From Guillardia theta CCMP2712 (lineage: Eukaryota > Cryptophyceae > Pyrenomonadales > Geminigeraceae): a DNA stretch of 64,000 bases. Shown here piece after piece: positions 38,666 through 46,681 of this stretch. Below the pieces are notes generated by a model, which had not been told where the DNA came from, did no database searches, and worked only from the letters and a program-made list of their open reading frames with translations. Position numbers and translations under genes: made by a program. Location: NCBI RefSeq assembly GCF_000315625.1, contig NW_005434641.1, forward strand, positions 229,517 through 293,516. Reading direction: 5' to 3'. Position 1 is the stretch's first letter. Every line of letters begins with the position of its first letter.

Positions 38666-39050
38666 AGGCGTCCGTCAGCCTTTCACTCAGAGTCTACGTC
38701 TACGCCTGCCTGTCCCTGACGCCCGACGCATGCCTCCCTCTCTATCTGGGCCCGCGCCCTCCTCGTCCGCCTACATCGAGAGCACTCCGGCGTCCACAGG
38801 GAGCCTCCCCGGCGGCCCGCGAGAGGTCCTCTCATAGCGGAGATGGCATGCTGGGGCTCATCTCGACGTGGCCATCCTGCAGCCATGTCCTCCTGGGGCC
38901 TGAGGTACCTCCCCCTATACGACCGGGCTCCTTGTCCTGGCTCCTCCGCCTCCCCTTGTCCCTCCCTGCGGGGGCCTCCGCATTCCCTTTTGCTTCCGAT
39001 CCGTCGTCGTCCCGTACGACCTGCTCCGTTTCCTCCCTCTCCCCTCCCGT

Positions 39051-39107
39051 CTAGCCCTGCCCCACCCCACCATACCTCGTCAGGTCTGCTTCGACTTGGT
39101 TTGGGCA
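39051..39107 (-). pseudogene. sulfotransferase-like 3' remnant, copy D
   Basis: Only the last 18 or so codons (VEADLTRYGGVGQG and stop) remain. At 39107 the sequence switches into the duplicated 5' block that precedes copy E. The junction is therefore a fusion between two array units. Confidence 0.65.
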
Positions 39108-39111
39108 ACCT

Positions 39112-40060
39112 TCCGGCGCACATGACGAGCAACAGGCCTTGAGGAGCGAGGGCGACGTCTCGAGCCGAGGGAGAGAGACTCGCTCATCCAAGCATGAGGC
39201 GACAGGCGCGCCCGCTAGCCATGACAGAACATTGCAGAAAGGTGCCTCTAAGCTGGATTTCAAGTCCTCACATTGGAGCAGATAACACATTTTTGGATTA
39301 CAATTCAGTGCGTTGCACATGCAATTTCATTCCGTATCAGGTAAATATATCTTGTAAGCAACTTTTGCTGTCCAGAAGTCTACATATACCAAGTGATCAA
39401 TAAAACTGCAAAGCGGTGAATTCTCAATGGATTCAACCTTGCAGAGAGTTTGCATAATCACAAAAGCAATTGATAAACGAATCAAAACAAATGATGCTGG
39501 ATAAAACAGAACCAATAAAGCATCCCAATTGACAACCCACAACGAAGGTGCAGATTAAACGCATAGAAAGCATACAAATAAAACCATCTGTACTGGCTCC
39601 ATTCACTTAGCTCACCTTGCACCGTCCTGTAGTAGGCAGCAGCTGTATCCTTGTACTCAATTTCCTACCTCCTTTCGGGCTCAACCAGCGATACGATCAC
39701 TGGCAGAGCCTCTTTCCCCGCCCTGGTGCTGGCCTCCCTCAACATCGATCCTCCCACCCTCCCCGCCCTGGCTGCTCTCCCGCCTCAAGATCGATCCTCG
39801 CCCTTCGCAGGTTGCTGGGCGTGAACTGACTGTGTTGAAAGCCAAAGCGACTGTCAGGACAGGGGGTGGGGGTGGTGGAGCTGACGCCATGGCAAACTTT
39901 GCCGTCAGAGAGACACAAGAGCGAATGCAAGCAAGCTAACAACAGCAAACAGGTAGAGAAGAGCAGCCCAAAGGAGCTTTCAGAACACCAAGCACAAACC
40001 AAACTTCAGGGAATTTCAGAAAGCTGCTTCAACCACTCAAGACGCTGCCATCCACCGACA
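39112..40060. repeat. duplicated 5' block, copy 2 (partner at 32426-33374)
   Basis: Matches the block upstream of RWP-RK copy B at a constant offset of 6686, ending at the ATG of copy E. Confidence 0.85.
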
Positions 40061-40797
40061 ATGACAACACAACTAAACACCGATGTGAGACTCATGCCAT
40101 CGCTCCCCGACAAGCTGCAGACAGACGAGCAAAGCTCTCTCTCTCATGTCGCCTTGCCTTGTGCCGACGATCAGCCATCAGAGCCTAGCCCCATCACCAA
40201 GCCCCTTTCCCTGACCTTGAGCGAAGGCTTCGACTCCTCGGCATCGAGCTCGGGCTCAGAAGACTCGGCGTACGGAAGCGCTCTGTCGTCGGACGAGGGG
40301 GTGGGCGTGGGGACGGAGAGCCAGAGCGATGCTGAGCCCCAGCCATACGAGTACGACGACGGCAACAGCGAGCTCTTCGCCCATGTCACCCTCAGACGAA
40401 AGCATCATGAGGACCTCCGCACCAGAGACAGCGTCATGCTCGACAGCACGACCGTCACCAGCTACTTCCACATGCGCCAGAGCGAGGCGGCGGCGGCGTT
40501 CGGGATCTCGCTGACATCAAGGCCGCATGCAGGAAGCTCGGCATCCAGAGGTGGCCGTACATGCGACAGAAGGCGGCTGCTTCCGCCCAGACCGCCATGA
40601 CAGACCCAGACCAGGAGGCCGGCGGGGCGCGTGGGAGGAGGCGCGACCGGCGGGTCACGACGGGCCCAGGCGCTGGGGCGGAGCAGGAGCAGGCAGGCAG
40701 GGCTCGATGGGACGGCAGCCTTGAGGACCTGATGGAGGAGGCGCTGGAGCATTGCACGCGGAAGGAAGAGGGGCAGTTTATAGCAGAGGGCAAGTGA
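40061..40797 (+). pseudogene. RWP-RK copy E, frameshift in the domain
   Basis: Opens at ATG 40061 (MTTQLNTDVRLMPSLPDKLQ). It reads correctly to FGISLT, then the six bases GGCCTT of copies A-D are replaced by AT at about 40516. The net loss of four bases throws the recognition helix out of frame, giving SRPHAGSSASRGG and a stop at 40600. The old frame reopens at 40561 (MRQKAAAS) to 40797. A full RWP-RK domain cannot be made from this copy. Confidence 0.75.
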
Positions 40798-41175
40798 AGG
40801 CGTCCGTCAGCCTTTCACTCAGAGTCTACGTCTACGCCTGCCTGTCCCTGACGCCCGACGCATGCCTCCCTCTCTATCTGGGCCCGCGCGCTCCTCCCTA
40901 CATCGAGAGCACTCCGGCGTCCACAGGGAGCCTCCCCGGCGGCCCGCGAGAGGTCCTCTCAGCGCGGCGATGGCATGCTGGGGCTCATCTCGACGTCGCC
41001 ATCCTGCAGCCATGTCCTCCTGGGGCCTGAGGTACCTCCCCCTATACGACCGGGCTCCTCCTCCTGGCTCCTCCGCCTCCCCTTGTCCCTCCCTGCGGGG
41101 GCCTCCGCAAACCCTTTTGCTCCCGATCCGTCGTCGTCCCGTACGACCTGCTCGTTTCCTCCCTCTCCCTCCCGT

Positions 41176-41949
41176 CTAGCCCTGCCCCTCCCCACCATAC
41201 CTCGTCAGGTCTGCTTCGACCTTGTTCGGGCAAGCCCGTCTCAGCTCCTCTAGCGCGTCGTGTAGCTCCTTGGCGTCCGCGCAATGCCTCTCCGACATCC
41301 TGTACCTCCGTCCCTCTGACGGCGCCTCGCACACGAAGCTCGCGCACGTCCTGGGCGACGGCGCTTGTCTCGGCCGCCTCAGCGCTCCCTGTATAGACCG
41401 CCCGAGACTGCCCGACGCCGGCGCATGCCCGTCGTAGAGCAGCTCGTCCAGCGCCTCGACCCCCTTGCCGGTCGCGATCTCGTTGTAGTCGAGGCACACG
41501 TAGCTCCTCTTGTCTAGGCGTCGGAGCTGCGCTGCTAAGTCGAGCGCGCTCGTGCGGAGGGTCTTGGCCTGCACGTTCCAGGGGCGGAAGCGACGCTTGA
41601 TGGTGCAAGAGCATAGGATGCTGAGAGCGTCTCGGAACAGCACGACCACCTCGAGAGTCTTGCCAGCCAGGTAGAGGACGTGACCAAGCTTATCGAAGTC
41701 TCCGTCCATCTGAGCAGGAGCGTGTGTCCAGATGATCTGCCAGTCCTTGTTTTGGCATGGCAGTCGTTGTTGCTGCTTTTGGTCTCTCTCACTCCAGTCC
41801 ATCCCTCTGCCCGTACGCTGTGACTCGATCCTGTGTCCGTGCACGGAGCCTGTCGGTATGTGGCAACATGTAAGTGGTCTAGATTGATACACGCATCTAC
41901 AGAGAGCCGCCAAGCACGCCATGATACAAGGCGCGACGAGTGCCCGCAC
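41176..41949 (-). CDS. sulfotransferase-like protein, copy E, 5' part diverged
   Basis: A 257-codon open frame on the minus strand. The last 170 codons match the full-length gene at 43670. The part just upstream, DFDKLGHVLYLAGKTLEVVV, is clearly related to the corresponding SKLADIMKEAGKTLKVVV of the full gene but not near-identical, so the two come from different paralogues sharing a homogenised 3' half. The first 60 codons of this frame look non-coding, and no phosphate-binding loop is seen. Probably a fragment or the last exon of a lost gene. Confidence 0.45.
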   Translation of the reverse strand: MRALVAPCIMACLAALCRCVYQSRPLTCCHIPTGSVHGHRIESQRTGRGMDWSERDQKQQQRLPCQNKDWQIIWTHAPAQMDGDFDKLGHVLYLAGKTLEVVVLFRDALSILCSCTIKRRFRPWNVQAKTLRTSALDLAAQLRRLDKRSYVCLDYNEIATGKGVEALDELLYDGHAPASGSLGRSIQGALRRPRQAPSPRTCASFVCEAPSEGRRYRMSERHCADAKELHDALEELRRACPNKVEADLTRYGGEGQG

Positions 41950-42518
41950 TTCACCTCATTGCGGGGAAGACAACAAGTATGAGAACACAAGACTATGAGC
42001 TGATAGCAAGAGAGCTCCAAGGACGGAGCCGTGTGACGGCAGAGTCTCCCATAGCATGCAGGTAGGAGCCAGACGTCATGCAGAAGAAGAGGAGGCCGCA
42101 GAGCTACATCATCATCGCTGACTGCATGATTTCGCCAGACAGGGAAGGACCGGAGACTAGGGGGTAGGGTAGGGGAATACCAAGACCATCACGGAGGCGT
42201 GGGGGTACTGATCGGAGGTATCAGGGGTAGGGGTACAGGGGGCTCAGTTTGTTGATGGATGGTTAACACTCAGGAACATGGCAGCAAAACAAGCGATGCG
42301 AAAGGAAGCAATCTGAAGTCGATGAGACAGAAACAAGACACGACGAGCATGAGCAAGACAGGCATGTACATCAATCTAGGCTCAGGGCCACCTGTACCTG
42401 TCCCTCAGAGGAGCATAAGACTTTGGACCAAACCGGATCAAACCGCGTAGCAGTGCAAAGACAAAGCAGACTGAAACAGGTGCTAGCTGACCAGTACAAC
42501 GCCCGAGGTAGTATCATC
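41950..42518. other. spacer before copy F with GGGGTAG tracts
   Basis: No gene seen. 42158-42245 holds a cluster of G-runs (GGGGGTAGGGTAGGGG, GTGGGGGTAC, GGGGTAGGGGTACAGGGGG). Confidence 0.4.
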
Positions 42519-43288
42519 ATGACATCTGCACTCAGACACGGGGCCACAAGCAAGAGTTGCCGAATGTACGAGTACCAAGCAGTAGGCTCCTCTCCACACC
42601 AATGTGCAACTTCAGGAAACATGCCATCGCTCCCCGACAAGCTGCAGACAAACATCGCCGATCAGCCATCAGAGCCTAGCCCCATCACCAAGCCCCTTTC
42701 CCTGACCTTGAGCGAAGGCTTCGACTCCTCGGCATCGAGCTCGGGCTCAGAAGACTCGGCGTACGGAAGCGCTCTGTCGTCGGACGAGGGGGTGGGCGTG
42801 GGGACGGAGAGCCAGAGCGATGCTGAGCCCCAGCAATACGAGTACGACGACGGCAACAGCGAGCTCTTCGCCCATGTCACCCTCAGACGAAAGCATCATG
42901 AGGACCTCCGCACCAGAGACAGCGTCATGCTCGACAGCACGACCGTCACCAGCTACTTCCACATGCGCCAGAGCGAGGCGGCGGCGGCGTTCGGGATCTC
43001 GCTGACATCAAGGCCGCATGCAGGAAGCTCGGCATCCAGAGGTGGCCGTACATGCGACAGAAGGCGGCTGCTTCCGCCCAGACCGCCATGACAGACCCAG
43101 ACCAGGAGGCCGGCGGGGCGCGTGGGAGGAGGCGCGACCGGCGGGTCACGACGGGCCCAGGCGCTGGGGCGGAGCAGGAGCAGGCAGGCAGGGCTCGATG
43201 GGACGGCAGCCTTGAGGACCTGATGGAGGAGGCGCTGGAGCATTGCACGCGGAAGGAAGAGGGGCAGTTTATAGCAGAGGGCAAGTGA
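42519..43288 (+). pseudogene. RWP-RK copy F, same frameshift as copy E
   Basis: Opens at ATG 42519 with a private N-terminus (TSALRHGATSKSCRMYEYQA), joins the copy E type sequence at PSLPDKLQT, and carries exactly the same GGCCTT-to-AT change (about 43006). The frame ends at 43091, before RWP. The shared lesion shows E and F descend from one broken ancestor, or that one converted the other. Confidence 0.75.
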
Positions 43289-43669
43289 AGGCGTCCGTCA
43301 GCCTTTCACTCAGAGTCTACGTCTACGCCTGCCTGTCCCTGACGCCCGACGCATGCCTCCCTCTCTATCTGGGCCCGCGCCCTCCTCCCTACATCGAGAG
43401 CACTCCGGCGTCCACAGGGAGCCTCCCCGGCGGCCCGCGAGAGGTCCTCTCAGCGGCGGCGATGGCATGCTGGGGCTCATCTCGACGTCGCCATCCTGCA
43501 GCCATGTCCTCCTGGGGCCTGAGGTACCTCCCCCTATACGACCGGGCTCCTCCTCCTGGCTCCTCCGCCTCCCCTTGTCCCTCCCTGCGGGGGCCTCCGC
43601 AAACCCTTTTGCTCCCGATCCGTCGTCGTCCCGTACGACCTGCTCCGTTTCCTCCTTCTCCCCTCCCGT

Positions 43670-45055
43670 CTAGCCCTGCCCCTCCCCACCATACCTCGTC
43701 AGGTCTGCTTCGACCTTGTTCGGGCAAGCCCGTCTCAGCTCCTCTAGCGCGTCGTGTAGCTCCTTGGCGTCCGCGCAATGCCTCTCCGACATCCTGTACC
43801 TCCGTCCCTCTGACGGCGCCTCGCACACGAAGCTCGCGCACGTCCTGGGCGACGGCGCTTGTCTCGGCCGCCTCAGCGCTCCCTGTATAGACCGCCCGAG
43901 ACTGCCCGACGCCGGCGCATGCCCGTCGTAGAGCAGCTCGTCCAGCGCCTCGACCCCCTTGCCGGTCGCGATCTCGTTGTAGTCGAGGCACACGTAGCTC
44001 CTCTTGTCTAGGCGTCGGAGCTGCGCTGCTAAGTCGAGCGCGCTCGTGCGGAGGGTCTTGGCCTGCACGTTCCAGGGGCGGAAGCGACGCTTGATGGTGC
44101 AAGAGCATAGGATGCTGAGAGCGTCTCGGAGCAGCACGACCACCTTGAGAGTCTTGCCAGCCTCCTTCATGATGTCGGCGAGTTTTGAGACGTCTGGGTC
44201 TCGTTCAGAATCTCCGCCAGAGTTTGGATATGACATCATTCCTGAATGGCACAGTCTTGTTTCATCCATTATATTCAGGAATGTCATGGCTGGTTTTTGT
44301 GATAAGTCGGATGGGATTGATTTTAGCTGCTGCAGCAAGTAGAGGCTTGCCTTTTTGGGGCTTGACGCCCACCTGATATTGAACAACCCATTCTGACTCT
44401 CTTCATTCCATAACGCGCAAACCAGCTGCATGCTCTGCTCAGTCTTCCTCACGTGAGGATGCTGAACACTTGCTTCTTGTATCAGGTGGTGGCCCGTTCC
44501 CTCAAGGCCGGCCCAGAATACATACACATCTCTTGCAAAGAATCTTCCATTATTCGATGGCAGTGATTGCTGTGGTAGGTGAGCATCGGAAAGACGTTTG
44601 GCTGCTTGTAAGGGTTGCTCTACTCCTTCTTGCGCTTTGGAGTCTCCGAGTCCTGAAGAAACGAACATCTTGCCACGGCTGTGCAGCGTCCGGTAAACAA
44701 GCGATCCGAGCCTCTTGACGACTGTCTGCTCGTTGTCTCCTTTTCTCAGGGAAGTGGTAGGGACGTTTTGGCTGAAATGTTCAAACGTCGCGTTTCGGTC
44801 GGGGTACAGGATTTGAGCATCAGGGTTGGTCGCGCGGACATTGAAGGGTTTGCGATGCTCTAAGGAGCTCAACTGGTGAAGCAACCGCAGGCTCTTGGCC
44901 TCGTTGTGCGCTTCTTTTCTCAAAGCACTCTGGTCATGAGCACGAAGGGACGGATCTCTTTGTAGCAAGCTATGATGCAAGACAGCGCCTGCTAGCGCCG
45001 CAAGGAGCGGGATCAAGATGCGGGTATACCTTGAGCTGATGCTGCTGCAAGACAT
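43670..45055 (-). CDS. type II membrane sulfotransferase-like protein, 461 aa
   Basis: The only full-length member of the family in the window; single exon from ATG 45055. A short cytosolic start (MSCSSISSRYTR) precedes one membrane segment, ILIPLLAALAGAVLHHSLL. Then comes a stem of about 150 residues and a catalytic-type region: DVYVFWAGLEGTGHHLIQEA fits the 5'-phosphosulfate-binding loop (G-x-x-G-T/S), and VVVLLRDALSILCS fits the 3'-phosphate-binding segment with its Arg and Ser. The layout is that of Golgi carbohydrate sulfotransferases, which transfer sulfate from PAPS. The acceptor is unknown. The C-terminal 170 residues are those copied through the array. It is tail to tail with RWP-RK copy F and divergent from the TMEM53-like gene, with 261 bp between starts. 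Confidence 0.6.
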   Translation of the reverse strand: MSCSSISSRYTRILIPLLAALAGAVLHHSLLQRDPSLRAHDQSALRKEAHNEAKSLRLLHQLSSLEHRKPFNVRATNPDAQILYPDRNATFEHFSQNVPTTSLRKGDNEQTVVKRLGSLVYRTLHSRGKMFVSSGLGDSKAQEGVEQPLQAAKRLSDAHLPQQSLPSNNGRFFARDVYVFWAGLEGTGHHLIQEASVQHPHVRKTEQSMQLVCALWNEESQNGLFNIRWASSPKKASLYLLQQLKSIPSDLSQKPAMTFLNIMDETRLCHSGMMSYPNSGGDSERDPDVSKLADIMKEAGKTLKVVVLLRDALSILCSCTIKRRFRPWNVQAKTLRTSALDLAAQLRRLDKRSYVCLDYNEIATGKGVEALDELLYDGHAPASGSLGRSIQGALRRPRQAPSPRTCASFVCEAPSEGRRYRMSERHCADAKELHDALEELRRACPNKVEADLTRYGGEGQG

Positions 45056-45316
45056 GCTCTCTCCGCTGATGTCCGTCTGACCGCTGGATCAGATCAAACT
45101 GGAGGGTGTAGTCACCTGAGATGGGGAGGGACGGTGGTGGGGAGGAGCGGGCGAACTACCATGCTGGGGAGGAGCGATGACAGTTTGCCGTGCGCCTCAG
45201 TGTTTAAAAGGAAGGTTAGTAAAACAATAGAATGCATATCAGATTCATACAATGAGTGACTTTTCTCGGAGTATAGGAGATCTTTGAGGTGAGCTCGGAA
45301 CGGGATTCCGCCGAGC

Positions 45317-46620
45317 ATGCTGATGCTGGTTCTCCTGCTACTACTGCAGCTCCTGGGGAGCTTCACATCCGCTTGCCCACCGCCCTTCGCAAGCTCTCCT
45401 TCTCCTACCTTCTTCTCTCCTTGTCCTACCTTCTTCTCTCCTTGTCCTACCTTCTTCTCTCCTTGTCCTACCTTCTTCTCTCCTTCTCCTGCCACAGCTT
45501 TTCTTTCCCCCCTCTCTCAAGGATCCGTCATTCCCGCGTTTCTCCAACCCTCGAAGCTGCCGCACAACTTCTTTCATCATCACAGTAGCTACAGATGTAC
45601 TCATCGATCACTTTCGCTTTCTTCCAACATTGGTATATCTCACCATCCTCACATCAGCACATTGCCGACTTCTTGCATCCAACGTAGACCCAGTCCATGC
45701 ATCTTGAGCAGTGTGTCCAGAGAAGCATCAACCATCGTCGAAGAGTTTGAGAGCGCGGCAGAGTCTGAACAGAACAGGACAGTAGCTGTTCTTGTCGGAT
45801 TTCTCGGCTGTCGACTTAACATTTTGGACAAGTATGCAAGTATTTATCAGAGTGTTGGGATGCCAACGATTTGCATCCTCCCGTCGACTCGCTCGATGCT
45901 CTTGGCGCATCTCGGATTCCGTGGCAAAGGCAGTAAAGATGTGCGGGAGTTTAACGAGATCGTCACGGTGAGCTGATGGTATTCTGCTGCTGGCCATCTT
46001 CCTGACTTCTTTGAAGAGGCTCAAGGCACGTCATGACACCAAAATCGTGCTTCATCTCTTTTCGAACAATGGTTTCATTTTCTTTGGAAGCTCCTTGGTG
46101 CTTAACCCGTCCCTCGGAAACTTGATTTCTGCCATCGTTTTCGATTCCTGTCCCTGTCCCATCACGGACGAGGTGGCAGCAACTGGGTTGCTGTCGGCGA
46201 TTGCGCGAGTGAATGCAGAGGAGGCTCGGAGAAAAGGGTGGTGGGAACCTCTAAGGGTTGTGTGCTCGCCCCTGGTCGCCTTGATGAACCGGAGACAAAC
46301 CCTCATATGGGAGACATGGAGGACGGCATTCCCCCGAGCTCCGGCCTTGTTTTTGTACAGGTGAGGGAAGGGTATCGCTCCTGGCATGCGCAACTGACCA
46401 GGTCATTAGCCGCAGTGATGCTGTGGTGCCACCGGACGAGATCGAGAGGTTCATAGCTGCTTACGAGGTCAGTTTGAGCAGTGCTGGGCTGCCGGTGGAA
46501 AAGGAGCAGTGGGAGGATGCAGAGCACTGTGGTATCTTGCGGCTCTATCCCCAAGAATACAGTCAGAGAATACTTGAGTTCGTCAGACATGTTGTTTTTG
46601 CAGGGGATACTTTATTCTAA
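45317..46620 (+). CDS. TMEM53/DUF829 family protein, 401 aa
   Basis: Three exons (45317-45967, 46017-46360, 46410-46620) join in phases 0 and 2. The C-terminal 270 residues show the family in order: VAVLVGFLGCRLNILDKYAS, IVLHLFSNNGFIFFGSSLVL, ISAIVFDSCPCPIT, LFLYSRSDAVVPPDEIERF and the closing HCGILRLYPQEYSQRILEFV. The fold is alpha/beta-hydrolase-like; animal TMEM53 is a nuclear-envelope/ER protein. Here the N-terminus is a strong signal peptide (MLMLVLLLLLQLLGSFTSAC) followed by a Pro/Phe-rich region with four PTFFSPC repeats, so the protein enters the secretory route or a complex plastid. An acceptor four bases further (GCCGCAG) is possible for exon 3 but would break the SRSD motif. Confidence 0.75.
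45404..45490. repeat. 21-bp coding repeat in the TMEM53-like leader
   Basis: Four tandem copies of CCTTGTCCTACCTTCTTCTC(T) encode PTFFSPC repeats just after the signal peptide. Confidence 0.85.
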
Positions 46621-46681
46621 CACCAATTCTACACCAGTTTTGCAAGCTCGCAGCAGCAAAGCCAAATTCTAACCAGCAAGT

